A stretch of 64,000 nt of DNA from Diprion similis (lineage: Eukaryota; Arthropoda; Insecta; Hymenoptera; Diprionidae), in assembly GCF_021155765.1 (NCBI RefSeq), contig NC_060113.1, positions 10,679,001 through 10,743,000 on the forward strand, read 5' to 3'. Shown piece by piece: positions 21,486 through 32,667 of this stretch. A program made the position numbers and the translations under genes. Each line of letters begins with the position of its first letter. The first letter of the stretch is position 1. The notes below the pieces were generated by a model. That model searched no databases. It worked only from the letters and a program-made list of their open reading frames with translations, and was not told where the DNA came from.

Positions 21486-23234
21486 TCATCCAACAGCATT
21501 AGCAACTGCCTCATGTCGTTTTTCTTTCATGTCACAGTTAGGACTAGGTTTGAGCATGGACAAGGGTGTTCTGGGTTTTCGCTTTAAAAACAATTCCGTC
21601 GGTGATTTACCAGTTGTTACATGTGGAGTGTTTCGGTAAGAAAAAAGAAAATGATCCAGTTTGTGTTGAATACTTCTTTTGATTCCTGCTCGATCATCTT
21701 GCAAATCAAGCTTAGCTAAAGCTTTTTTAACCAATTTAACAGAATTTTCAGCTAGACCGTTTGATTTGGAACGATACGGAGGACTCGTTCGATGTTTAAT
21801 ACCATTCCCGTGAAAAAAAATTTCAATTTCTTTGGAAAGCAATTGAGTGCCGTTATCACTCACCACCAGTTCAGGCAATCCAAACATTGCAAAAAACGTA
21901 CGAAGCTCAACAATGACCGATTGTGAAGTGGTGGTTGTCATTACAAACACTTCCACCCATTTTGAAAAACTATCCCTCAAAATTAATAGCTCAGTACCTT
22001 TATACTCGCCAAAATCCAGATGAACCCTTTCTAAAATGTTTATTGTCCACGACCATGGATGCGACGTCACAGCTTCAACATCGTCTACCATTCTTTGACA
22101 GAACTCCCACTCTTTGACTAAATTTTCAATCGCCTTGTCAATTCCAGGCCACCAAACAAAACTACGTGCTAACATTTTTGTTTGAACAATACCAGAATGA
22201 CCTTCATGTAACAAATCGAGAACCTTTTTTTGTAATAAATCGGGAACAAGCACCCTATTTTCCCAAATTACACAATTTTGCTCAACAGACAATGTATTTT
22301 TACGCAAAAAGAAAGGTTTTATCTCGTCAGACGGACAAGATTTTGGCCACCCAAACAACGTAAAGTCGAGGAGTTTTGCCAAAATTTTATCCTTTATTGT
22401 GAATTTACTAATTTCTTTTCCAGACAATGGCCAATCCTTAATCGATGAAATATTATAACATTCACCTCTCTCATTTGATTTACTCTGCAAAGGCAATCGA
22501 CTCAGCCCATCTGCATTACCCATATCTTTTCCCGGCTTATATTTTATGTCATATTGATAAGACGATAAAATTATTGCCCAACGCGTTAAGCGCGCTGTAG
22601 ACATAACTGGGACTCCTGATTTGTTTCCAAAAATTTTTAAAGGTTTATGGTCAGTTATTAATACAAATTTGCGACCAGCCAGAAAAATATGGAATTTCTT
22701 AAGACCAAAAATTATCGCTAACCCTTCTCTCTCGATTTGTGCATAATTTTGCTCCGCTTTTGTCAGTGATTTTGATGCGAACGCAATGGGACGTTCTTCC
22801 CCCTTTTGCATTATATGCAAAATCACCGCTCCGACACCATAAGAAGATGCGTCACAAGCTAAAACTACCGGTTTAGTTGAATCAAAATGTGTTATCACCT
22901 GATTACAGAGCATTACCTTTACATTTTCGAAAGCCTGCTTACAATCTTTTGTCCATTTCAAAACTCTATTTGATTCTAGCAAATAATACAATGGTTTCAA
23001 AACAGTAGATAGATCTGGTAGAAAACAAGAATAATACCCAATGAATCCCAGAAAAGAGCGAAGCTGAGAAACATCTTGTGGCATTGGAGCTTCTAAAACC
23101 ACCTCAATTTTTTCCTTAGTCGGATGACGACCTTCACTATTTACACGAAAATCTAAAGATTCAATTTCAGTTCTACAAATCACCGATTTATTTTCATTAA
23201 TGTGAACTCCAAATTCTTGCAATCTACCGACCAA
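21486..23234 (-). pseudogene. RNase H and integrase of the Mag-like element
   Basis: 582 open residues: the RT connection (SLDFRVNSEGRHP), RNase H (LACDASSYGVGAVI, QIEREGLAI, LITDHKPLKIF, NADGLSRLP), the integrase zinc domain (HEGHSGIVQTK...CQ), then the core with HLDFGEY, VVSDNGTQLL and AENSVKLVKK giving the D, D, E residues. About 20 residues around the second zinc Cys pair look altered (EFCQRMVDD). The length fits the last two thirds of a Mag-type Pol. Confidence 0.9.
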
Positions 23235-24050
23235 CTTTTTTGTGTTTTCTCAACATTCTTCTACAGAAGAACCGAAAGTTATCATAACATCAAGATATGA
23301 AATATTTTTTTTTTAAACCCAAAAGCATTTGATCTATTACTAATTGAAAAATTGCCGGTGCTGATGAAACACCGAAACTTAATCTTGTATATTGAAACAA
23401 CCCAACATGAGTATTAATCGTTAAAAATTTACGAGATTCTTCCGACAATTCTAACTGTTGATATGCGTTACATAAATCAAGTTTCGTAAAGAACTTGCTT
23501 CCCGGTAGAGAAGTGAACAAATCTGTTGTATTATGCAGAGGATAATGATCTATGCTACAATTCGGATTAATGGTAATACTGTAATCTCCACACAACCTTA
23601 TTCCTTTACCACCAGCTTTCCTTACTACAATTACAGGTGTAGCCCAATCACTGTGTAAAACCGGAACCAAAATATTTTCTTTTACAAGCCTCTCTAACTC
23701 CTCCTCTACTTCTTCACGCTTAGCAAAAGGCACAGGCCTTGCTTTACAAAATTTTGGTACCGCGTTATCTTTTAAAACAATGGTTGCCTCAACTTTTTAA
23801 TTGCCGTACCAGGCATTTTAAAACAGTCAGAAATTTTTTTTTTAACTTACACAACAAAATGACGCTTGACTCTACGTTATTGACAACTTCTAATTTCCCT
23901 GAATACAATACTCTTTGAATTAACGGAATTTTCTCAAGCCAATTATGCCCCACTAAAGGGATCTTACATTTTGCATCCACTATTGTTATAGACGAATTTT
24001 TGTACACAACACCTCGAAATTCGACCGTTACTTTTGCTTCTCCAATTATT
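23235..24050 (-). pseudogene. Protease end and reverse transcriptase of the Mag-like element
   Basis: RT motifs are KLDLCNAYQQLEL and FGVSSAPAIFQLVID. The active site is damaged: after a poly-A-induced frameshift near 23310, the minus strand reads ISYLDVMIT, so one Asp of the YLDD box appears deleted. A further stop is near 23251. The upstream frame 23789-24007 has PLVGHNWLEKIPL, the usual link after protease. Reverse transcription by this copy is not expected. Confidence 0.8.
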
Positions 24051-24051
24051 T

Positions 24052-25163
24052 TTAATTTTTGATTTGAATACGTCGTAAGAGAATTGGAATGATCTTCCGT
24101 TTTGGAAAATGCCCTCTGAACACAATTTCAGGCATAATGCTTACTGCTGCACCAGAATCTAATTCAAAACAAATATCTTTACCCTCGACCTTCAAAATTT
24201 CAAAGAAATCGTGATTTCTTTTGTTCGCCTGAGTAGTACTTGTTGTTGACTCTCCGTCCAGGTGATGTAGACCAAGCTCTAGATCGACCTCGAAACCTTC
24301 TTCATCCGACGCTTCCTCTTCGTAGACAATTTGATTTACGTTTTGGTTGCACATTTTTTTTAAGTGTCCTTCTTTTGGACGTTTCGAACAAGTGTACGTT
24401 TGAAATCTGCTATCATCAGGTTTATGATTGCTATATCCACACCGCCAATACTTTTTAGTTTTGTTTAACGATTCTGTTGAACTTTCTTTATTCCCTCGTT
24501 TCTTTTTGAAAACGTTAGTTGCTATTTTTTTAATAGAATTTTGATTTAAATTAACTTCAAGAGACATTTTAGAAACATCATTATGCGCCTTTTCAATCGC
24601 TGTTGCCACCGCTACTGCTTGTTCAAACGTTTGAGAATCATCGCTAATTTCAAATTCTCAATTCATCAAATTTCGAATTCAAATCTTTCGGGTCTGAAAG
24701 ATGGCTTTGGCGATAAATGATCTCCAATTAACTTGATTAACTCATCATATTCTAATTCGTGAGGTTTTCTCGGGGAACACAAGTCTCTTAACAAACCGTA
24801 CACTTTACTACCAATTACAGTAAGTAGGGTTGTCACTATTAAATTGTCATTTATTTTGCTACACTTAACAAAACAGTCAAATCTTTCGACGTACGCCTTC
24901 CATTTTTCTTCTTCTGGGCTAAACTTCCCAAACACGCTCAGATTCACAGTTGATGCCGCCATTACACCCAACCCTGTTTCAAATTTTTCGTCTTTAACTT
25001 CACCAGAAGAAATACCAGTCACTTTACTGGATCTAGGAGCTACGTTCGTACTACTCAAACTTCTTTCACTTTTTATAGATAGATTCTCAACTACTTTACG
25101 AATTTTAACCAATTTATCAAACTCGACAGCCTTTTCTTTATCTTCAGAAGTGTTTGAGCTCAT
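24052..25163 (-). pseudogene. Gag and protease of the Mag-like element
   Basis: The start ATG is at 25161-25163. The capsid part contains FGKFSPEEEKWKAYVERF and ends near 24666. The nucleocapsid has a decayed zinc knuckle pair (YWRCGYSNHKPDD, TCSKRPKEGHLKKMC). The protease active site FELDSGAAVSIMPE is intact. A frame break lies at 24610-24665. The arrangement and motifs match the Mag branch of Gypsy elements. Confidence 0.85.
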
Positions 25164-25236
25164 ACCACGTGGGGTCTTGTTTTAAAAAGTTAATTTTCCA
25201 CGCTAAATTTAAGAAATCGATTTCACTGCACTTACA

Positions 25237-25258
25237 GGTTGATCGTCCTCGTTGCCAC
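25237..25258 (-). promoter_or_regulatory. Primer-binding region of the Mag-like element
   Basis: Immediately after the 5' LTR the minus strand reads GTGGCAACGAGGACGATC, the expected TGG-start and position for a tRNA primer site. The tRNA was not identified. Confidence 0.5.
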
Positions 25259-25470
25259 TGTTGTGTTTCCACATTAAAACACAATGCATTTACTATTATA
25301 ATTTTATTGTAGTAATTAAGTTATTACAGTCGAGCAAATCTGAAGCGTGTGTGCTCTCTTAGCCGTTGTTGACGACAGACGTAGAGACGGACAAGACGGA
25401 CAACAGACCCGTCACATAGTATAACATGATATATACAAGGTTGCGTACACCTTCACACACATACCTCACA
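25259..25470 (-). repeat. 5' LTR of the Mag-like Gypsy element
   Basis: 212 bp, partner of 20784-20997; the target duplication TTAAC follows at 25471-25475. Confidence 0.95.
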
Positions 25471-25475
25471 TTAAC

Positions 25476-26081
25476 GGTATAACCTGTGCCGTACGTCCGG
25501 GAATGGTAGTATTAGTAGTTGTAACTCGATGTGGATTCGTATGCAGCCTATAATTCTTCAATGGGAATACAGATTCATCAAGGGTTAACGCTAACGTTCC
25601 GGCGATGTATGATATAGTGGCTCTCTCATTTTTTAGTAAAGGTTGTCCGAGGATACCGTCGTAGCTGATTGGGAATTTGTAGGAAACAATGTGATAGTCG
25701 TGGTCTTTGTTGTTCATTCGCAGTGTTATTTTGGCCAATGTCTTCATGCTACCGTTAGTTATACCTGTCAGCGTTATAGGTGAGATGTTGCACTGCATTT
25801 CGGGTTTTAGGCAGCTTAGTTTGATTACATTAATATAGGAACTCGCGTCGATGATGAATTTGGAATCAGTTTTCAGTTCGCGAGCGCTTATTGTAACGAC
25901 TAATCGTTGTTCTGCGCTTGGTTTTGGAGTGATTGTTGCACAAATGCCGTTTAGTTTTGTACGGAGCGCTGTGGGGGAATCTCGTTCGTCGGCGCGTTCT
26001 CCCGACGGGCGACGTTGGAGTTCAAATGACTTCCGTTGTTTACCGGGATTTGGTTTCGTGCGTTGTTGTGAGCTCAAGTCC
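25476..26081 (-). pseudogene. Protease of the macro-domain Gypsy element
   Basis: An aspartic protease would cut the Gag-Pol polyprotein. The active site reads FIIDASSYINVIKL where DTGS or DSGA is expected, so the Gly is lost. The flap and C-terminal landmark GILGQPLLKNERATI is present, and IPGRTAQVIPL follows. The frame runs directly into the Mag-like insertion and continues beyond it at 20783. Confidence 0.75.
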
Positions 26082-26982
26082 TGCAATGATTCATTAGATG
26101 ACCAAGGCGTTTACAATAATTACAACTTAGGGAACTGCCGTAACGGTTTCGTCCGGCGGTGTAAGTCGTTTGGTTTGGTGAGCCTGTTCGATCGAATATA
26201 AGTATTCGGCAGTCTCACTGTAGTGACAGATCGTATCTGGTCCAGTGTTTTGGAATGCCTGTGGTTGTGTATTGGGGGGAGCGGTAGATGTCTTGGTTGC
26301 GGGATTGTTTTGTGAGGAAGGATTATTTTGCATCAGTTGTGGAAGGCTAACTGTGTGTTTGCTATAACGTGATTCTACGTTTCAATTCTCTTTTTTCTGT
26401 GATTGCGGCTTCTATGGCATTTTTTAAGGATGTAGGGTGGAAACTTGCTATTCTCGGTTCTAGCTGCGGCCTTAGTCCACGAACAGAACATTTTAAGGCA
26501 TCGAGATTCGTTGCTTCAACCAAACCCAATGCATTCTCAGCACTGTATTGTTCTTTGATTGCAGCCGTAGTTTCAAAAATAATTTGTTCTGTACGCGAGC
26601 CGTACCTGAATGAAGTTTCATTCATGCCCTGTCTGAGTGTTGCCAATTCAGCCTGCCACTCGGAGATTGTTTTACTGGGATCAAATTCCAGCGCAAGTCG
26701 GTTCAAGAGATCATCAATGTGATCGAAAGTTTGATTGTTGACTAAAAAGTCTGCGTCGCCTGTTAGTTTTGTAGTCAGTAACTTTACAAAAAGTAGATGT
26801 TCCGAAGGCCTGTCGAGTGACAGTCTAAGTCGGCAATCTCGTGAAAATTTATCAAATGTAATATTAGTCCCATCGAAAGTGGGTATCGGTTTAACAGCAT
26901 CGTCAGCTGATAGTTTTGCAATGTCTGAGTTATTGGAGTTCCGGTTTAGTGTACTCGAGTTCGTATCGTTGTCGCCTGGCAT
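26082..26982 (-). pseudogene. Gag of the macro-domain Gypsy element
   Basis: The start ATG is at 26980-26982. A capsid-like domain runs over residues 30-205 (IPTFDGTNITFDKF, SEWQAELATLRQGM, ALKCSVRGLRPQLEP). After a frameshift near 26365 come a degraded zinc knuckle (near 26200-26235) and an intact one, CNYCKRLGHLMNHC, at about 26085-26130 (CX2CX4HX4C). Protease follows. This is normal for 17.6-type elements. Confidence 0.75.
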
Positions 26983-27620
26983 TATGATAGTATCGATCGA
27001 GAGTCTTGGTCTAAATATGTATTCCTAGTTAGGTAAACTTATAAAAAGATGATAGAATTTAGAGAAGGTGACATGGCACAGGAGTGATATATCTTGGGGT
27101 GTTGTCGTCGTGGGTCCGCGTTGTACTGGCTGTCGTGAAGAATGAAGGTGTCCAGTCGACCAGGAATATAATCCTCGTTGTAGCAGCAGGAAATAGTTGA
27201 TTGTTGGATTGAGATGAATCTTTGTGGGGCAGATGCCGTTGAGGTTCAGCAGGAAGCAGCAGTTCAGTAGTTTTGGCGTTTGTGTAATTCTGGGATTGTT
27301 GGTTATTGCCAGATTGGAATCGTCGGAAGTACGTTGTAAATAGAATATGATTTCCTTAAGGGTATCGTCAACACTGTCACAAGTTTCGAAGGATTCCAGT
27401 ATCACGTAGCGTCAATTCTGTGTTTATTTCACGGAACTCGTAAAATTTGAAACGGATGACACAACTTTTTGAATTCACGAGTAGTCGTAGAGCAGGAACA
27501 AAATATGTCGATGAGGTGTCAAAATCACTGGTGTATCAAAAAGCACTGTTTACGTCACAAAGACGTGAAGGATTAAACCACTAAATTCCCGGAAAGCGAA
27601 GACCACAGCTAGCCACCAAA
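26983..27620 (-). other. Leader and primer site of the macro-domain Gypsy element
   Basis: No convincing gene lies between the LTR and gag. The primer region is at 27605-27619, reading TTGGTGGCTAGCTGTGG on the minus strand directly after the LTR end (...GGTCGTTACA). A 126-residue frame at 27025-27405 lacks any recognisable domain and is taken as chance. Confidence 0.5.
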
Positions 27621-27694
27621 TGTAACGACCTGCTTGTCGGTTATTCCCGAGCGGTAAGGAATAGCCGTTTGGTTCTACTCCGCTTTTATACTAT
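27621..27694 (-). mobile_element. 3' part of the macro-Gypsy 5' LTR (U3/R/U5 remnant)
   Basis: The minus strand shows AGTATAAAAGCGGAG, a TATA-type promoter (27680-27690), then about 60 bp ending in CGTTACA just before the primer site. The rest of the LTR is displaced by the plus-strand Gypsy element that begins at 27695. Confidence 0.5.
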
Positions 27695-27918
27695 TGTTAC
27701 GGTTTCCCCCTTCGAATATGCTTGTATTGATTTAATTAATCAAAATGAAGATCTGATGTTCCCTGACAACGGCCGTCTTTTGGAGTCAATGTGGATCCTT
27801 CTGGCATTCCTTGAACGGACTTTAAAAGCGACACATCTCCTTGTACTTTTGTCCTAAATAAACCGCCCCAGTCTTTTTGATAATCTCCTGACTATTTATT
27901 ACACCCGCATATGTAACA
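27695..27918 (+). repeat. 5' LTR of the plus-strand Gypsy element
   Basis: It starts TGTTACGG and ends ATGTAACA, with AATAAA near 27854. The primer-site-like TGGTGTCAGAAGT starts two bases later (27920). The second LTR is not in the window, so the start is inferred from its terminal dinucleotide and the neighbouring element's TATA box. Confidence 0.55.
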
Positions 27919-28071
27919 TTGGTGTCAGAAGTAAAAAGGAAGAATAAGTGCTGGATTAAAAGTTAGCAAAAAGTGACGTTCTGTGACGAATAGAAGTGAT
28001 ATTTTTCTATGCCGATTTAAAAAAAAAAGACTGATCAAGTGACATTTTTCTTGTTCATCCATCTTGAAAAA

Positions 28072-29406
28072 AAATGTCACAAAGAATGCGTAATCACAGA
28101 GATTTTTCAAAAAAAAAATCCTAATCCTCAACTTGGTCCTTTCGCCACCGGTTTTCGTCCTCATTCAGCTCCAACCACAGATAATGGAACAAATCAACTC
28201 CGTCAAGAGATATCGATGGAATTAGTCGAGATGAGGGTCAATCTTCATAATGAAATTACAAACGACATCAGAGAGGCTCTTCGCGAGGATCTAGAAAGTC
28301 ACCGTCGTACTGCCAGGGAGGAACTTCAAGCATTGCTGAGATCTACACTTCGCCCGGAAGTTTTACCTGAGTTTCCCATTCCCTCTTCAATACCTAATAA
28401 CAATTTTAATTCTATTACAACTAACGCTTCTGCTAACGCTTCGCAAAATCCTTTGAACACTGCTTTTACCAATACAATTGAATCAAAATATTGTCACATT
28501 AAACCCGACACGTTTGACGGTTCTCAATCTTGGTCACGCTATAAAAAACATTTTGAAATTGCTTCGGAAAGCAACGGTTGGTCAAATGAAATAAAAGCGG
28601 CTCAACTTTTAACTTGTCTTCGCGATAAAGCCCAAATAATTTTTGAAAAGCTTTCGGGAAATGATCTAAAAGATTATCAAAAAATCACGGACGCTTTAAA
28701 CGAAAGATTCGATGATAGACATTTATCTCGGATGTATTTCAACGAATGACAAGCGAGAAAACAAACGAAAGATGAAGATTTCATTAAATTCGCTGAAGAC
28801 ATTGAACGTCTTGTCAGACTCGCGTATCTCGATCTTCCCGAAGAACATAAAGATCGAATTGCATGCCTTTCTTTTATTAATGGAATCGAGAACCCGAAAA
28901 TCGAGTTTACTCTTCGTTCTGAACGTCTCGAATCTTTACAAAAAGCGATTGAAAGAGCTACTGAAATAAAATCGATCTCTTCTCTCTTAAACAGCAAACG
29001 TCAGAACTCACAGTTTTCCAATAACCGTTTTCTCAAAAATGGACGAAATAATTCACACAACATTCACCCCAAACCTCATCACTTCCAGTCCAATCCTTAC
29101 AACAATTTTTCAAACAACCATTTCAACAAGCAGAACAAATTTTCTAGAAACGACGTACTATGCTTTAAATGCAAGACGACTGGACATTACGCTAATAAAT
29201 GCAATGAATTTCATAGCAACCAGCAACAAACCCCTCACACGAATTCCTCGCAGAATTCTGGTCAACACGCAAGCACTTCTTTCCATTCCCATCGCAATTT
29301 TAATAGAAATCAACGTCCTAATTCTTTCAACAACGGGTTTTCAAAGAATAAAAATGTAAATTTTAACAAGAATCAACAAGCTTTTAACGGGAATTCGGAA
29401 AACTAG
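28072..29406 (+). pseudogene. Gag of the plus-strand Gypsy element
   Basis: The likely start is the ATG at 28072 (MSQRMRNHRDFSKKK); a run of A at 28110-28119 then shifts to the long frame containing the capsid (YCHIKPDTFDGSQSWSRYKK, AAQLLTCLRDKAQ). An in-frame TGA at 28747-28749 breaks it. Coding continues (DEDFIKFAEDIERLVRLAY) to a zinc knuckle CFKCKTTGHYANKC near 29160-29200, then an Asn/Gln/His-rich tail ending at TAG 29404-29406. Confidence 0.8.
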
Positions 29407-29420
29407 ATCGAGTCAATTCA

Positions 29421-31067
29421 TTGGGGGATGAGTTGGCTCAGTCAGATTCCGATCAAATTCATTGTTACCAAGTTTGTAAAAATGATCAACCTTTGCACTT
29501 GAAATTGAAAATTCAAGGCAAAATTAATGAGCATTCTTGTCTTATGAATATCGACACTGCTTCGGATATCACTCTTGTGAATCCTCGACTTTTTAATAAT
29601 GATCTCAAAGAATTAAAAGATATCTTCAGACGATTCACAATTTTTACCGTTTCTGGTGAACAATTTTCCTATGAAGCAACAAAAGAAATTTCAATTACAA
29701 TCGATAATATTTCTTCAACTTTAATCGCAGTTTTCGCCAACATTACAGACGACTGCATCCTGGGCTTAGATTTCCTTTTCAAATCTGGTCTCTTGGAAGA
29801 TTTTAAGTCAATAATTGACCGAAAATTCGACATTAATGACCAAAATAAAATTATCTCCGTCAACCAGACTTCTTCCAAGGAAGTCGCCAAGCTTCCCCTC
29901 GATATTCCAGAATTTTTGGATGAACTTTTCAAAGAATCTGGCGAACTTTTAGATCCATCTCAACAACAAAAATTGAAACAATTCTTTATAAAATTTCAAA
30001 ATAGTTTTGCAAAGAATTTATACGATTTAGGCAGATATCGAGGAAGTAAACATAGAATTATTCTAGAAACGTCTCACCCTGTTAAACAAAATCCTCGAAG
30101 AATTCCTTTTCATTATCGAGATAAAGTTTCCACTTTATTGGAAGAAATGAAAACGTTAGGGGTTATTGAACCCAGTTGTAGCCGTTGGACTTTTCAAGTC
30201 GTTTTAGCTAAGAAGAAGGATGATTCTCTTTGCTTTTGTGTTGATTATCGTCCCTTGAATAACATTACCAAAAAAGATTCGATGTCTCTTCCTCGCGATG
30301 ACGAAATTTTTGACGCAAGTATCAACTTCGTTTGGTTTTCGACCATCGATCTTAAAAGTGGATATTGGCAAATAGAACTAGAACCTGAAGATGAAGAGAA
30401 AACAGCCTTTGCTATTGGTGATGAGCTATGGCAATTTACTATTCTCCCTTTCGTTCTTTGCAATGCTCCAGCAACATTCGTCCGAATCATGAATGAAGTT
30501 CTCAGGGGATTAGTAGGTAAGATTTGTCGTGTTTTTCCGGATGACATTATTGTCTTCGGTAAAGATTTCGACGAACATTCTCATAATTTGGATCTAGTTT
30601 TCTCTCGTTTGACAGATGCAAACCTCAAAGTTAATACCAAGAAATGTGTCTTCTTTAAACACGAGGCTCGATTTTTGGGACACATAATTTCCAGAGAAGG
30701 AATCAAATGCGATCCAAAAAAAATTTCTTCCATTCTAACTTGGCCTATTCCCAAAACAAGACGACAGATCAGAAGTTTTCTTGGTCTATGCGGATACTAC
30801 AGGAAATATGTATTAGGTTTTGCCAACGTATCGAAACCTTTATACGCTCTAACTGAGGATAAAACTCCTTTCAGATGGTCTAAGGAAGCTCAATCTAGTT
30901 TCGATCAATTGAAACTTGCTCTCACTTCTTCACCTATCCTGACTGTTCCAATTCCCGATGGAAATTTCATTCTCGATACTGATGCTTCTGTAACTGCTAT
31001 CGGTGCTGCCCTTTTGCAGATTCAAAACGGCGAAGAAAAAGAATTGCTTATTTCAGCAAATGTTTGA
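29421..31067 (+). pseudogene. Protease, RT and RNase H start of the plus-strand Gypsy element
   Basis: The protease has MNIDTASDITLV (DTA active site) and CILGLDFLFKSGL. RT has FCVDYRPLNNITKKDSM, STIDLKSGYWQIEL, FVLCNAPATFVRIMN and a catalytic box reading VFPDDIIVFG where VYLDDIIVFG is usual: both Asp are kept but Tyr-Leu is changed to Phe-Pro. The RNase H start is LDTDASVTAIGAALLQ. A frameshift at about 31050-31065 moves coding to the next frame. Confidence 0.85.
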
Positions 31068-31895
31068 ATAAAGCTGAAAGAAATTATTGTACAACGCGTA
31101 GAGAACTTTTGGCAGTTATCAAATCGGTAGGAAATTTCAGTCACTATCTTTTGGGCAGGAAATTTTTGATTAGAACCGACCACGCAGCTCTGAAATGGCT
31201 TTTATCTTTCAAGAATATCGAGGGTCAAGTGGCTCGCTGGCTTGAATTTCTTTTTAGATTTGATTTTGACATTTCACATAGACCTGGTCATCTTCACAAT
31301 AACGCAGACGCTTTATCTCGTCGCCCTTGTACTTGCAAGAAATGTAACAAAATTAATTTATTCGACGAAGCAAATGAAAAACAAGTCTATCAAACCATTT
31401 GCATAGTTGATGATAGTTTTGATTGGCGTGATCTTCAATCCAAAGATCTCACTCTCAATTCCCTGATCCAATTTAAACAACAAAATAGACACCCTGAATG
31501 TCAGAAAATTTGTCACTTAGGTCGCGATTTTAAAACGTATTTGTTATATTGGAATTCTATTGAATTAAAAAACGGAATCTTGTATCGTCGTTGGGGGTCT
31601 CCTAATCAATCGAAAACGGTATTTCAAATAGTAGTTCCTACCTCAACTACAATGGAAATATTAAATATCCCTCACTCTTCTCCAATTGGCGGTCATTTCA
31701 AAGTCAATAAAATGTTGGACAACATTCGTAAAAGATTTTATTGGGCTTCTTGCAAAGTAAATGGTTGAAAGGATATGTTGTAAAATCAAAATTAAACGAT
31801 GTAACATATCGAGTTCAGAAACTTCCTCGTGGAAAATTTAGAGTGGTGCACGTTGATCGTATGGCACTCTCTCAAGAGGAAAACCTTGAATCTTA
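31064..31895 (+). pseudogene. RNase H end and gutted integrase of the plus-strand Gypsy element
   Basis: RNase H is completed by NYCTTRRELLAVIKSV, FLIRTDHAALKWL and NADALSRRPC. An integrase zinc domain follows (PHSSPIGGHFKVNKML). The sequence then jumps, near 31760, straight to a C-terminal integrase tail in another frame (DVTYRVQKLPRGKFRVVHVD, about 31795-31895). The DDE catalytic core, about 250 residues, is deleted. Confidence 0.8.
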
Positions 31896-31999
31896 ATTCT
31901 TTAACCATATTTGAAATTGCGATGGAGAAGCTAATTTTCTGTGATTCGAAACAGAATCTGTTTCGTAATTGTTTATTTATTTTGGCCACCAATCACAAA

Positions 32000-32146
32000 T
32001 TCGTGGATTTAACGAATTGTTCTGTGGATTTAACAGAACTGGTTGAAAAAATGTTCGTGGATTTAACGAACTATTCCGTGGATTTAACGAAATCTAAGAA
32101 AAAAAAATTCGTGGATTTAACGAATCATTCTGTGGATTTAACAGAA
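32000..32146 (+). repeat. Six short hairpins with constant loop and covarying stems
   Basis: Units at 32000-32016, 32020-32038, 32054-32070, 32074-32091, 32108-32124 and 32128-32146 each contain GGATTTA as loop. The stems are TTCGT/ACGAA in three units and TTCTGT/ACAGAA in two, with TTCCGT/ACGAA in one. Paired positions change together. They lie in the 3' region of the plus-strand Gypsy element. Confidence 0.85.
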
Positions 32147-32160
32147 TGTACCTGAATATA

Positions 32161-32366
32161 AAGGTGGCTAAGTTTATGGACATTTGTTTAAAAACTGTAG
32201 TTATCTTTGAAGTATTGCTTTGTTGTTATTAACGTCTGATTTTGTTTGAACTAAAAAGATAGTAAATTTTGGAATTGCAATTACCTTGTAAAAATTCTTG
32301 AATATTTTCTGTTTCGTTTCTCTATTTCGAGGAATTTTTGTGTTTTATTGTTGCAGATTTTGTTCC
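32161..32366. other. AT-rich spacer, no gene
   Basis: Nothing recognisable. It is the border between the broken Gypsy element and the virus-like fragment. Confidence 0.4.
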
Positions 32367-32582
32367 CTAGCCAGAGGAAAATGTCCAATCAACATTTGTC
32401 TTGCATTGGAGTCTCATCTGACAAACTCTAACACACTTTTTTTGCTGTTGTTGATTTGTATGAATGAAGATTAACACATGACATGAAAAGGTGTCACTTT
32501 TAGACCCAGAGCTATCAGGAATTCCACGTTCTGACGTGTTTACGGTTTGGGAATCTATCGATGACTGACTTGATCGGGACAT
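32367..32582 (-). CDS. Short ORF downstream of the penton-like gene, unknown
   Basis: 71 residues starting MSRSSQSSIDSQTV, Ser-rich, with a Gln run. It follows the penton-like gene by 85 bp on the same strand, as expected for the next gene of the virus-like cluster, but it has no recognisable domain and may be the truncated start of a longer protein or chance. Confidence 0.25.
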   Translation of the reverse strand: MSRSSQSSIDSQTVNTSERGIPDSSGSKSDTFSCHVLIFIHTNQQQQKKCVRVCQMRLQCKTNVDWTFSSG

Positions 32583-32667
32583 GCCGCCTTACTAATATAA
32601 CTCTTGTTGGGTAATCTGTTATATACAATACCCATATTTTATTGCGATTTGATGTGCAGTCTCACAG

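Larger units (their letters stand above)
20784..25470 (-). mobile_element. Mag-like Gypsy LTR retrotransposon, 4.7 kb
   Basis: Paired LTRs, a 5-bp target duplication TTAAC, and gag-protease-RT-RNase H-integrase all on the minus strand. It inserted in the protease-RT region of the older macro-domain Gypsy element. LTR divergence and several stops and frameshifts show it is no longer young. Confidence 0.95.
11456..27694 (-). mobile_element. Old Gypsy (17.6-type) LTR retrotransposon with macro domains; two nested insertions
   Basis: On the minus strand the order is LTR remnant (27621-27694), primer site, gag, protease, macro-like C, RT, RNase H, disordered linker, macro A, macro B, integrase, end of pol at 11964. 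Two later insertions (20784-25470 and 13524-16971) are bounded by target duplications, and the host frame continues across both. Several single nonsense codons and frameshifts show it is dead. The 3' LTR was not found: LINE A lies where it should begin, and the 5' LTR is cut by the Gypsy element at 27695. Confidence 0.8.
27695..32160 (+). mobile_element. Plus-strand Gypsy element, decayed, 3' LTR missing
   Basis: LTR, primer site, gag (28072-29404), pol (29421-31768, then the C-terminus to 31895) and a hairpin-rich 3' region. The integrase core is deleted, gag has an internal stop, pol has a frameshift, and no 3' LTR follows, so it is incapable of movement. Confidence 0.8.

Noticed and set aside
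27025..27405. 126-residue minus frame upstream of the old Gypsy gag
   Set aside because: Lies in the leader, has no domain and biased composition.
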